Below, piece after piece: positions 44,216 to 52,609 of a DNA stretch of 64,000 bases; positions within the stretch are counted from its first letter, which is position 1; each line of letters starts with the position of its first letter. Location of the stretch: assembly GCA_963762615.1 (NCBI GenBank), contig CAVXLG010000012.1:806001-870000 (forward strand). Direction: 5' to 3'. The position numbers were made by a program, and so were the translations under genes. The notes under the pieces are model-generated. The model made no database searches. It was not told the origin of the DNA and worked only from the letters and a program-made list of their open reading frames with translations. This DNA is from PALSA-505 sp963762615 (lineage in GTDB: Bacteria > Actinomycetota > Actinomycetes > Streptosporangiales > Streptosporangiaceae).

Positions 44216-47200
44216 GTGACCAGACTGGTCCCGCGCAAGTCACTGCTGGTGCTCGGCCTGCTCGCCACCGTGCTCGGCTCGTCCGCCGCGGCCGCGGCCG
44301 CGGCGACCACCCATCCAGCGGCGACCACCCGTCCAGCGGCCGCGGGCCGCCTCGCCTCCGATCAGTCTGCGCCCCGGTTCGCCACCGTCACCTCGGTCCC
44401 GGCCGGCGTCACCGTCGCCGCCGTCCAGCGCGCCGCCACCGCCTACCCGCAGGCCTTTCTCGCCGCCGCCACCTCGACCCCGGCCACCGGCCCGGCGACC
44501 ACGGCTGCTCCGGCGACCGAGCCGGCCGGCGGCATCTGCTCGGTGCCGGGGATCGGCGATATCGGCAACCTGCTCCACTTCTGCAACTCGGGCCCGCTGC
44601 TGAATGACCTGAACAACATCTGCCAGCCCTCGCTGCCGCAGCCTGAGCCGGCGAATGGCGGTATCAACTCGATCATCCGGCCGCCGGGCACCGCGCCGCC
44701 GGGCAAGACGCTGTACGACAACTACGGCGTGGCCGGGCAGTTCTGGGCGGCGACCGACCTGCAGTGCTCGGACATGACGTCGCTGATCGGCAACAATGTC
44801 GCCGGCATGGTCTTCGACGCGGCCAAGGCCGTGGACCGGGTGACCATCACCGTGTACCAGTCGGCCGCGGGCAACGGCATCCTGTCCTGGCTGTCGAACG
44901 TGGTAGACCGGCTGATCAGCAGCCTCGGCAAGGCGATCTACTTCCCCTACCTGGCGCCGGTCGTCCTGCTCGGCGTGATGTGGCTGGCCTGGCACGGCCT
45001 GATCCGCAAGCGCGCGACCCGCGCCATCGAGGGGACCATCTGGATGGTGGTGGCCTGCGCAGCGGCGATCTGGCTGATCGGCCGGCCGGCCGACTTCACC
45101 GGCTTCGGCCAGTCGGTGTCGAACGGCGTGACGCAGGTGCTCAACGTCGCGTTCTCCAAGCTGCCGAATCCAGGCGGTGGCAACTGCGTGCCCGTGAAGT
45201 CCGGCGACCCGCAGAACCCGGCCGCCAACTTCGGCTTCACCCAGGGCAACGGGCTGGTCAACCAGAACGCCAACGAGCTGTGGTCCGTCCTGGTCTGCAA
45301 GCCGTGGCTGGACGGCGAATTCGGCACCACCCAGTACTCCACCGGGAACGCCGCACCGACCCCGGTCAACACCTACGGCAGGCAGCTACTGTGGGCGCAG
45401 TCGATCGCGGCCAACGAGAACCCGACCGCCGCGTTGATCAAGGCCAAGCAGGCGGTCTACTCGGGCATCGCCGCGTCCATGAAGCAGAATGATCCCGCGA
45501 TCTACCCGCTCTTCCAGGGCAACCAGTGGACGTCACGGATGGAGATCGGATTCGCCGCGCTGTTCGCGGCGCTGGTCGCCGGCGTACTCGTCCTGCTCAT
45601 CGCGATCACGTTGATCGTGCTCAAGCTCGGCTTCCTGCTCTTGCTGATAGCCGGGCCGTTCTTCCTGATCGTCGGGACGCATCCCGGGTTCGGCCGGGTT
45701 GTCGCCATGCGCTGGGTCGAGATGATCATCGGGGTGCTGCTGAAGCTGGTGGCGGTGGCCATCGTGCTCAGCGTCCTGCTGTACGCGTACTCGCTGATCA
45801 TGGGCACGAGCGACGTCGTGCTGCCATGGGCGCTGAAGATCCTCATGATCGCGCTGGTCACTATCGCCGTATTCATCTACCGCAAGCCGTTCCAGCACCT
45901 GTTCTCCGCGGTCGGATACGGCTCGATCGGCGCACGGGAGCGGGCCGAGATCGAGATGTACCGGTCCCGGGAGGTGTTGCGCAGGAATACGGTCGGCGTC
46001 GCCACGGCGGCAGCCACCGGATTCGCCGGGTACCGCGTCGGCCGCTGGTCGCGCCGCAGCCCGGTCCAGTCCGCCGCTCTGGCCGAGCACATCGCCGCGG
46101 CGGGCGGCTCGGCCGCCCCCGACACCGGCGGGGGACAGGCTCCGAGCGGACCGGCCCTGGCCGATGCGAACGGCCCGCCGGACGGCGCCGAACCTGCCGA
46201 CAGCCAGACCGCCGGGTCGGGGGGGCGAATCGGTACCGGCGGCAACGGCCGGTCCTGGGACGCCGCGGGCACCGGTGCCGCCCCGCACGCCGCGCCTCCC
46301 CTGCACCTGCCGTCCAGGGCAGCCGACGGCGGTGACGACGCGCAGGCTGCGCCGTCTGGCTGGGCGCGCGGTGGCGCGGAAACCGCCGGGACTGCCCGCC
46401 CGCTGGCCCGGGCAGGTGACGCGCCGCCGCGGCCGGCCACCGCCAGATCCGGCCGGCCCGGGCCGGTCCGGGCCGGAAGTGCGCCGCCGCGGGCCGGGAG
46501 TAACGAGGCCGGCAGTAACGGGGCCGGCGGTAATGGCGGCCCAGTTCCGCGCCTGGGCGCTGGCGCTGGTTCGCCCCGGACGCGCGGTAACGGCGGCCCG
46601 GCGCCGCGCCCGGGCGCTGCGGCCGCTTCGCCCGGGACGCGCGGTAACGGCGGCCCGCCGCGGACCGCGGCACCGAGTCGCGGCCCGGTGCCTGCGACCA
46701 CCGCGAGCCAGCCGCGCGCACGATGGGGCCCGCAGACCGCCCAGGGTTCGGCGGGCGCGGCACGCAGCGGGCGACCGCTCTGGCAGCCAGGCCCCATTCG
46801 CCCCGCGGGCGGGTGGTCCGGCGGCGTCGGGGCGCGATCGGGACCGGCTTCCCGGTCCGGCCCAGTCTCACAGGCCCCTCATGCCGCAGGTCCGCGGTCG
46901 GCGGCGCAGCCACGGCCGCAGTTTTCGGCCGGCCCACCCGCCTATCCCGCGGCCGGGCCGGCCTCCGGCAGGGGTCCGGTTCCGGGCCGCGCACCGGCCT
47001 CGGGCAGGGGTCCGGTTTCAGGCCGCGGGCCGGCCTCCGGCAGTGGTCCGGCTTCCCGGATGGGCCCGGTTTCGGGCAGCGGTCCGGTTTCGGGCGGTGG
47101 TCCGGTTTCGGGCGGTGGTCCGGCTTCCCGGGTGGGCCCGGCTTCGGGCGGCGGTCCGGCCGGCCGGCCGCAGCCTTCCCGCAGCGGCGGTCTCTGGCCG

Positions 47201-47365
47201 GGCCGCGCCGCGCCCGGTTCCCGCCGCGGCAGCGCTCCCGGGAGCGGCGCTGCCGGGAGCAGCGCGGCGGGCCAGCCTGATCCGTTGGCCAGCGGCCAGC
47301 AGGGGGCAGCCCGCGGCGACGCCCCGCTCCCGTTCTGGCTCCGTCCCGTGCGGCGGAAGAAGTAG
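44216..47365 (+). CDS. VirB6/TrbL-like membrane protein with long Pro/Gly tail
   Basis: A protein of 1049 residues. It has a signal peptide (LLVLGLLATVLGSSAAAA), an extracytoplasmic region of about 220 residues with paired Cys, and a membrane core of about seven helices between residues 245 and 575 (FPYLAPVVLLGVMWLAWHGL; EIGFAALFAALVAGVLVLLI; GFLLLLIAGPFFLIVGT; KILMIALVTIAVFIYRKPF). Then a cytosolic tail of more than 440 residues, rich in Gly, Pro, Ser and Arg with GPVSGGGPVSGG-type repeats. This is the layout of VirB6/TrbL channel subunits. The disordered tail is exceptionally long. Confidence 0.72.
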   Translation: MTRLVPRKSLLVLGLLATVLGSSAAAAAAATTHPAATTRPAAAGRLASDQSAPRFATVTSVPAGVTVAAVQRAATAYPQAFLAAATSTPATGPATTAAPATEPAGGICSVPGIGDIGNLLHFCNSGPLLNDLNNICQPSLPQPEPANGGINSIIRPPGTAPPGKTLYDNYGVAGQFWAATDLQCSDMTSLIGNNVAGMVFDAAKAVDRVTITVYQSAAGNGILSWLSNVVDRLISSLGKAIYFPYLAPVVLLGVMWLAWHGLIRKRATRAIEGTIWMVVACAAAIWLIGRPADFTGFGQSVSNGVTQVLNVAFSKLPNPGGGNCVPVKSGDPQNPAANFGFTQGNGLVNQNANELWSVLVCKPWLDGEFGTTQYSTGNAAPTPVNTYGRQLLWAQSIAANENPTAALIKAKQAVYSGIAASMKQNDPAIYPLFQGNQWTSRMEIGFAALFAALVAGVLVLLIAITLIVLKLGFLLLLIAGPFFLIVGTHPGFGRVVAMRWVEMIIGVLLKLVAVAIVLSVLLYAYSLIMGTSDVVLPWALKILMIALVTIAVFIYRKPFQHLFSAVGYGSIGARERAEIEMYRSREVLRRNTVGVATAAATGFAGYRVGRWSRRSPVQSAALAEHIAAAGGSAAPDTGGGQAPSGPALADANGPPDGAEPADSQTAGSGGRIGTGGNGRSWDAAGTGAAPHAAPPLHLPSRAADGGDDAQAAPSGWARGGAETAGTARPLARAGDAPPRPATARSGRPGPVRAGSAPPRAGSNEAGSNGAGGNGGPVPRLGAGAGSPRTRGNGGPAPRPGAAAASPGTRGNGGPPRTAAPSRGPVPATTASQPRARWGPQTAQGSAGAARSGRPLWQPGPIRPAGGWSGGVGARSGPASRSGPVSQAPHAAGPRSAAQPRPQFSAGPPAYPAAGPASGRGPVPGRAPASGRGPVSGRGPASGSGPASRMGPVSGSGPVSGGGPVSGGGPASRVGPASGGGPAGRPQPSRSGGLWPGRAAPGSRRGSAPGSGAAGSSAAGQPDPLASGQQGAARGDAPLPFWLRPVRRKK

Positions 47366-47370
47366 CGTTC

Positions 47371-47997
47371 ATGGATCTGACGTCACGCCAGCGTCAGCTG
47401 GTGTTCGCGGTCACCGTGCTCGTGCTGGGCGGTCTCGGCTTTTTCTTGCTGCGATCGGGTACCTCGGGGCAGCACCCGGCGAAACCACCGGCGTCTCCCG
47501 CGGCCGCGGCCAGTACTCCGCCCGCGCCCACGCCCATCGCGACCCAGACCGGCAGCTCCTCCACCACGTCATCGCAGGTCAACATCTACCGGTGGCTGCC
47601 CTTCACCGAATCCCAACTGGCTCGGGCGTCGAGCGTGGTTACCGAGTTCTCGGCGTACTACGGCACCTACTCCTACAACGAGACCACTGCCGACTACATC
47701 GGCCGGATGCAGGGGCTGATGGCCAGTCAGCTCGGCCAGGTCATCGCGCGCGCTTACTCCACCCCCGGGGTGGCCAAGATACGCAGCGCGCAGAAGCAAG
47801 TGTCGGCGGGCAGCGCCACGATCGACTCGCTGCGCGCGTTCGGGCCCTCGAGCCTCACTTTCGTGGTCACCGTCCATCAGAAGATCACCGGGACAAGCCC
47901 CGGCCAGCAGAGCGCGCAGTACGCAGTCACCGTTTCCGATGGCAGCGGCGGCTGGCAGGTCAACGACATTGAGCTCGCCTCCTCGGGCAACCAGTGA
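47371..47997 (+). CDS. Membrane-anchored T4SS accessory protein
   Basis: A protein of 208 residues. One N-terminal helix (LVFAVTVLVLGGLGFFLL) is followed by a Pro/Ala/Ser linker and an extracytoplasmic domain (residues 75-205) with NTF2-like alternation (VTEFSAYYGTYSYNETTADYI; TFVVTVHQKITGTS; YAVTVSDGSGGWQVNDIEL). Possibly a second VirB8/TcpC-like component or assembly lipoprotein-like factor. It starts five bases after the previous stop, and its TGA overlaps the next GTG. Confidence 0.6.
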   Translation: MDLTSRQRQLVFAVTVLVLGGLGFFLLRSGTSGQHPAKPPASPAAAASTPPAPTPIATQTGSSSTTSSQVNIYRWLPFTESQLARASSVVTEFSAYYGTYSYNETTADYIGRMQGLMASQLGQVIARAYSTPGVAKIRSAQKQVSAGSATIDSLRAFGPSSLTFVVTVHQKITGTSPGQQSAQYAVTVSDGSGGWQVNDIELASSGNQ

Positions 47998-49160
47998 TCC
48001 CGATCGGCGGATACCGCGATCGCGGCCGAGGCCGGGGCCTCGGCGCCGCCCGGCCCGCCGTGGTCGCGGCGGTACTCGGTGCCGGATTACTGCTAGTCGG
48101 GCTCATCGCCATCCCGATGATGGTGGTCGGCGGGAGCAACATGATGTCCGCCGTCAGCAGCAGCAACTGCTCGAATAGCGGGCAGAGCACGACCACGCCC
48201 ATGACCGCGGTGAGCAGCCAGGGCAGGGACTCGATCCCGTCGAACTATCTCGCCCTCTTCCAGCAGGTCGGCCGGCAGTTCGGGGTCCCCTGGCAGATCC
48301 TGGCCGGGATTGGCGAGGTGGAGAGCAATGACGGCAGGTCGAACCTGCCCGGCGTGCACAGCGGCGCCAATGGCTTCGGCGCCGCCGGGCCTATGCAGAT
48401 CGGCATCGGCGGGGCTGCGGGCAATACCTGGGGGGGCGCGCCGGTCCACCCGGCCAGCGAGCAGGTGAACGGCGTGGCGACGGACGAGAACGGCGACGGG
48501 ATAGCGAGCGTCTACGAGCCGGCTGATGCCATCGCCGGGGCTGCCAAGTACCTGATCAGGAACGGCGTGCAGGGCAATGTCCAGGGAGCGATCTTCGCCT
48601 ACAACCACCTGGAATCCTACGTCCTGGCGGTCTTGCACTGGGCGGACCTCTACACGAAGGGCGGCTACACGGTGGGCCCGGTCACCGTGGCCGAACAATG
48701 CTCGACGCTGACCAACAGCCAGGTACCCAACCAGGTCGTGGCCACCGCCATCAACTTCGCCCGGGCGCAGATCGGCAAGCCCTACCTGTGGGGCGGCACG
48801 GGGCCCGACGCATTCGACTGCTCCGGCCTGGTGATGATGGCCTACCGGGCGGCGGGCGTGGACATCCCGCGCACCTCGGAGGATCAGTGGGCGTGGGGGC
48901 CGCGGATCCAGCCCGGGCATGAGGAGCCGGGCGACCTGGTGTTCTTCGCCGGCTCGGACGGTACCCAGGCGAATCCGGGGCACGTGGCCCTGGTGATCGG
49001 CAACGGCAAGATGGTCGAGGCGTACGCGACCGGTTTCCCCATCAGGATCTCCTCGTTCGGCACCAGCAACTCGGCGCCGGGCGACCAGACCGTGGTCGGC
49101 TTCACCCGGCCCTGGGCGCACGCCGGCGTCGTGATCGCCGGCCAGTCGGGGGCACAGTAG
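47994..49160 (+). CDS. Lytic transglycosylase-NlpC/P60 cell-wall hydrolase (VirB1-like)
   Basis: A protein of 388 residues; GTG at 47994 overlaps the previous stop. An N-terminal membrane anchor (VVAAVLGAGLLLVGLIAIPM) is followed by an SLT-type transglycosylase domain (residues 85-215; QILAGIGEVESNDGRS with catalytic Glu, FGAAGPMQIGIGG, IFAYNH) and an NlpC/P60 peptidase domain (residues 250-375; PDAFDCSGLVMMAYR with catalytic Cys276, PGHVALVIGNG with His). It would open peptidoglycan for the transfer channel. Last gene of the operon. Confidence 0.9.
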   Translation: MIPIGGYRDRGRGRGLGAARPAVVAAVLGAGLLLVGLIAIPMMVVGGSNMMSAVSSSNCSNSGQSTTTPMTAVSSQGRDSIPSNYLALFQQVGRQFGVPWQILAGIGEVESNDGRSNLPGVHSGANGFGAAGPMQIGIGGAAGNTWGGAPVHPASEQVNGVATDENGDGIASVYEPADAIAGAAKYLIRNGVQGNVQGAIFAYNHLESYVLAVLHWADLYTKGGYTVGPVTVAEQCSTLTNSQVPNQVVATAINFARAQIGKPYLWGGTGPDAFDCSGLVMMAYRAAGVDIPRTSEDQWAWGPRIQPGHEEPGDLVFFAGSDGTQANPGHVALVIGNGKMVEAYATGFPIRISSFGTSNSAPGDQTVVGFTRPWAHAGVVIAGQSGAQ

Positions 49161-49333
49161 CCGTGCCCGGGAACCGCTCGCGAAGCCGCACCCTCGCCGC
49201 CGGTGCGACGCCAGCGTCCTGCCCCGATAGCAGGTAACAGATGGCCTGATGCGGACGAAAGCTAGCCGTCAACGGCCACTGGAGGCGGCAGCATCGGTGA
49301 TACTCGTCGGTAGTCGTTTGGGAGGGAGCACTT

Positions 49334-50287
49334 ATGCCCGCTGCCGTTCCGGTCTCCCCGGCCAGCCGGCCCGGACCAGGTACGACCCGCCGCCCGCGGC
49401 GAATCGCCGGAGCCGGCCGCAGGGCGCCGCGTCGCGGCGCATTACTCCTAGTCGCCGCGGTGGGCCTGCTCGTGCTGGTCCTGCTGCCCCAGGCCGCGCA
49501 GGCTGGCGGCCCGTCTTACGTGGCGTTGGGTGACTCGTATACGTCCGGACCGTTCATCCCGGACCAGACCGGCTCGCCCGCGGGCTGCCTGCGCTCCACC
49601 AACGACTACCCGGCCGATGTCGCGTCGGCTGTCGGTGCGTCCTCGTTCACTAACGTCAGCTGCGGCGGGGCGGTCACGGCGGACATGACCGCACCGCAGT
49701 CGGTGACCCTGGGCACCAACCCGCCCCAGTTCGGTGCGCTCAGCCCCAGTACCACGCTGGTCACCTTGGGTATCGGCGGCAATGACATCGGCTTCGTCGG
49801 CATCGTCGAGACATGCGCCAAGGAAAGCCTCTTCAACCCGTTCGGCTCGCCCTGCAGGAACCACTACACCTCCGGCGGCACCGACCGGCTGGCACAGGCC
49901 ATCGTGAACCTCGCGCCGAAGATCGGCTCGGTCCTGCGGGAAATTCACGGCCTGGCGCCCAGCGCGCGGGTGTTCCTGGTCGGCTATCCCGCGATCCTGC
50001 CGAACTCTGGCGACGGCTGCTGGCCCCTGGTCCCCGTCTCGTTCGGCGACGTACCGTACCTGCGCGGCGTGGAACTGAAGCTGAACCAGATGCTCGCCAG
50101 CCAGGCGGCTGCCAACGGCGCGACCTTCGTGAACACATACACCGACAGCATCGGTCACGACGCCTGCCAGCTGCCCGGCACCAAGTGGATGGAAGGGCTC
50201 ATCCCGACCTCACCCGCGGCTCCCTTCCACCCGAACCAGCTGGGCGAGGAGCACATCGCCGACCAGGTGATCGCCGCCATCGGCTGA
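49334..50287 (+). CDS. Secreted SGNH/GDSL hydrolase
   Basis: A protein of 317 residues; ATG at 49334 with GGGAGGGAG upstream. A long basic leader and a signal helix (ALLLVAAVGLLVLVLLPQAAQA) precede the mature enzyme. Block I is VALGDSYTSG (catalytic Ser), block II SCGGA, block III GIGGNDIGF, and block V FHPNQLGEEH (catalytic His). Several Cys probably form disulfides. Similar to Streptomyces-type secreted lipases/esterases. Separated from the T4SS-like operon by 173 bases, so probably independent. Confidence 0.88.
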   Translation: MPAAVPVSPASRPGPGTTRRPRRIAGAGRRAPRRGALLLVAAVGLLVLVLLPQAAQAGGPSYVALGDSYTSGPFIPDQTGSPAGCLRSTNDYPADVASAVGASSFTNVSCGGAVTADMTAPQSVTLGTNPPQFGALSPSTTLVTLGIGGNDIGFVGIVETCAKESLFNPFGSPCRNHYTSGGTDRLAQAIVNLAPKIGSVLREIHGLAPSARVFLVGYPAILPNSGDGCWPLVPVSFGDVPYLRGVELKLNQMLASQAAANGATFVNTYTDSIGHDACQLPGTKWMEGLIPTSPAAPFHPNQLGEEHIADQVIAAIG

Positions 50288-50351
50288 CCTGCCGTCGCGG
50301 GCCAGCCGCGCCGGTGCGGAACACGGCAGGCCGGCTCGGGCACGGACGGCC

Positions 50352-50394
50352 GCCGGCCGGCCAGTGCCAGTGCCGGCCGGCCAGTGCCGGCCGG
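50352..50394. terminator. Palindromic GC-rich hairpin between converging genes
   Basis: GCCGGCCGGC at 50352-50361 and 50372-50381, with a 10-base loop, plus a third partial copy. It lies between the SGNH hydrolase stop and the methyltransferase stop, a suitable site for a bidirectional terminator. Confidence 0.45.
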
Positions 50395-51684
50395 TCAGCT
50401 GATCCTGGCGCGGCTGGCCAGGAACCTCAGGTGGCGTTCGTGGTCGTGCTGGCCCAGGAACGCCTTGAAGCGGCCGAGCCGGTAGGCGGGCTCGCCCGCG
50501 ATGCTGGCCGTCTCGACCTCGAAGTCCTGGCTGAGGTCCCGGATCCCGCGCAGCACGTCCCGCGCCGTCGGCGCCCTCCGCGCCCGGGCCACCGTGTCCG
50601 CCCTGGCCGCTGCTGCGATCTGCGCGGCGGTCAGGAAACCGCGGCGCGAGCGGAGCACGGCATACACCGGGTCGCCGACGTGCCCGGCCCCGGCGACCGC
50701 CTCCGGATGCGGCGGCCAGCGGCCACCCTCGTGCAGCAGCGCGCTGCGGATCGCGTGACCGACTGCCTCGGCGACCGGCGGCGGGAACGCGTTGCCGAGC
50801 TGCCGGTAGCGGGCGGTCTTGCGGCCGGCGAACTGCCAGTCCCACTCGTCCCGCCAGCCCTGCAGCCGGGCGACCATGTCGCAGGTGAGCCTGGGCCGCA
50901 GCGCAGGATCGTCGGAGCGGTCCGGCGCGGCGTCGGCGATGCCGAGGCCGTCCACGCCGAGCTCCGCCCAGGCCCGCTTGGCCCGGGTGGGGCCGAGATC
51001 GCCGCCGCCGTGCTTCTTCGACCCGCCGACGATTGTCGGCGCGATCCTGTTCGCCCGCCGGGCCCAGTACGAGGCACCGGGCCAGCCGCGCGCGCCCATC
51101 AGGTCCGCGAGCGCCTCGCCCACGGTCGGCGGCGGGCCTCCGGCCGCGGCCGGCCAGCGGAACCAGCGGGCGTCGGCCGGCCGCAGCGCCACCAGCACGA
51201 AGCGCGGCCGCAGCTGCGGCACGCCGAAATCGGACGCGTGCAGCAGCCGCCAGCCGGGGACGTAGCCGAGTTCCCGCAGCCGGTCCAGGACGTGCTGGCG
51301 GTAGGCGCCGAACCTGCTCTCGCTCAGCCCCCGCACGTTCTCCAGCAGCAGCCCGCGCGGCCTGATCAGGTGGCACAGCTCCACCGCCCAGGCGAACAGG
51401 TCCCGCTCGTCCGCCGCGCCGAGCCTGCGCCCGGCGACGGTGAACGGCGGGCAGGGCACCCCGCCGGCCAGCAGCGCGATGCCCTGGTAGTCCTTGGGAT
51501 CCCACACCTGCCAGTCCGCGGCGTCACCCTCGGCGATCTTCCAGGCCGGCCGGTTTGTGCGCAACGTCTCACAGGCCACCGGGTCGAGTTCGACGGCCAG
51601 CGCGTGCTCGAATCCGGCCCGCTCCAGCCCCAGCGCCTGGCCGCCGGCCCCGGCGCAGATCTCAACCGCTTCAAGATCTGTCAC
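50395..51684 (-). CDS. DNA (cytosine-5-)-methyltransferase
   Basis: A protein of 429 residues. The motifs are in order: I (EICAGAGGQALGLERAGF), IV (GGVPCPPFTVAG with catalytic Cys), VI (LLLENVRGL), VIII (PQLRPRFVLVAL), and IX-X (RYRQLGNAFPPPVAEAV). The target-recognition region lies at about residues 190-290. After the normal end comes an extension of about 100 residues (TAAQIAAAARADTVARA...). No restriction enzyme or vsr gene is nearby, so it appears to be a solitary methyltransferase. Target site unknown. Confidence 0.88.
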   Translation of the reverse strand: MTDLEAVEICAGAGGQALGLERAGFEHALAVELDPVACETLRTNRPAWKIAEGDAADWQVWDPKDYQGIALLAGGVPCPPFTVAGRRLGAADERDLFAWAVELCHLIRPRGLLLENVRGLSESRFGAYRQHVLDRLRELGYVPGWRLLHASDFGVPQLRPRFVLVALRPADARWFRWPAAAGGPPPTVGEALADLMGARGWPGASYWARRANRIAPTIVGGSKKHGGGDLGPTRAKRAWAELGVDGLGIADAAPDRSDDPALRPRLTCDMVARLQGWRDEWDWQFAGRKTARYRQLGNAFPPPVAEAVGHAIRSALLHEGGRWPPHPEAVAGAGHVGDPVYAVLRSRRGFLTAAQIAAAARADTVARARRAPTARDVLRGIRDLSQDFEVETASIAGEPAYRLGRFKAFLGQHDHERHLRFLASRARIS

Positions 51685-51897
51685 GCTGGCCTCCCTCGGC
51701 AGCTGTGGTGGCCTGCAAGGGGGTCCGTCACGCGAACGGACCTCCGTTACAGCCTGCTAACTCAGTGCTCGCTGGTGACTATCTTGGCGGAGCCGGGCGC
51801 GCTTGTGGCGGATACTCGCGCCGCTTCCCCCGTGTCCTGCGCCGGACTCTAGCGCCGGGGACCGACAGTCAGCCGCCGCCGGCTGGCGGGGTGTACG

Positions 51898-52485
51898 TCA
51901 AGAATATGCGGGCTGTGCGTCGGCCGGCGGGCGCAGGCCGTTGAGTGCGGTCTGGAGGATTGGTTCGGTGTAGCCGGTGTCGCCGTGGATCGTGCCGATG
52001 GCGACGATCATGTCGAGGATCTGCTCGAGAGTGAGGTCGTCGCGGACTTCGCGGGCGTGCTGCGCGGCGGCGAGGAGCGGCAGGCCGGCGGCGAGCACCC
52101 GGGTGCGGTTGGTTGCGAACAGCGGGTCGCTGCGGTCCGTTTGCTTGAGCAGTTCGGCGGCGATGTGCCGCTTGCTCGTGGTAAAGGCGAAGAACCGGAG
52201 CAGCCAAGCCACCAAAGCCGCTCCGGGCGTCTCGCCGTCGATGGTCTGGGCGGCCTCGCAGACGGCATCGACCTCGTCGGCGAAGAGGGCCTCAAGGAGC
52301 TCCTGGCGTCCGGGGAAGTTGCGGTACAGGGTCGCCATGCCGACGCCGGCGCGCCGCGAGATCTCGGCCATCGACACCTCAGCATCGGAATCGGCGAACG
52401 CGGTGCGCGCGGCCGCGAGGATCTTGTCCCGGTTGCGCTCGGCGTCGGCTCGTCTGGCTGGTGCCGGGAACTGGTCCGCGGGCAT
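51898..52485 (-). CDS. TetR-family transcriptional regulator
   Basis: A protein of 195 residues from the ATG at 52485; the longer frame to 52692 overlaps the divergent gene and the operator. The helix-turn-helix is DKILAAARTAFADSDAEVS, then MAEISRRAGVGMATLYRNFP. The C-domain is typical of the 'SbtR-like/TetR_C' group. It is divergent from the aldo/keto reductase and probably controls both through the repeats at 52495-52540. Confidence 0.88.
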   Translation of the reverse strand: MPADQFPAPARRADAERNRDKILAAARTAFADSDAEVSMAEISRRAGVGMATLYRNFPGRQELLEALFADEVDAVCEAAQTIDGETPGAALVAWLLRFFAFTTSKRHIAAELLKQTDRSDPLFATNRTRVLAAGLPLLAAAQHAREVRDDLTLEQILDMIVAIGTIHGDTGYTEPILQTALNGLRPPADAQPAYS

Positions 52486-52494
52486 CGGGACTCC

Positions 52495-52540
52495 AAGTGG
52501 ACAGGCTATCCGGTAATCGCTACAGTGAAGTGGACAGGCT
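52495..52540. promoter_or_regulatory. Two direct repeats in the TetR/aldo-keto divergent promoter
   Basis: AAGTGGACAGGCT occurs twice, at 52495-52507 and 52528-52540, exactly 33 bases apart (about three helical turns), between the divergent starts at 52485 and 52610. They are likely binding sites for the TetR protein or matched promoter elements. Confidence 0.6.
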
Positions 52541-52609
52541 CTCCGCCTGCTGACGTTCCGATCATACCCACGTGCCGCGACTGACTCGCGGCGACTCAAG
52601 GAGCTTGCC

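Noticed and set aside
49161..49333. Riboswitch before the SGNH hydrolase (NlpC/P60 genes are often riboswitch-controlled)
   Set aside because: The gap follows rather than precedes the NlpC/P60 gene, and no c-di-AMP riboswitch core could be recognised by eye.
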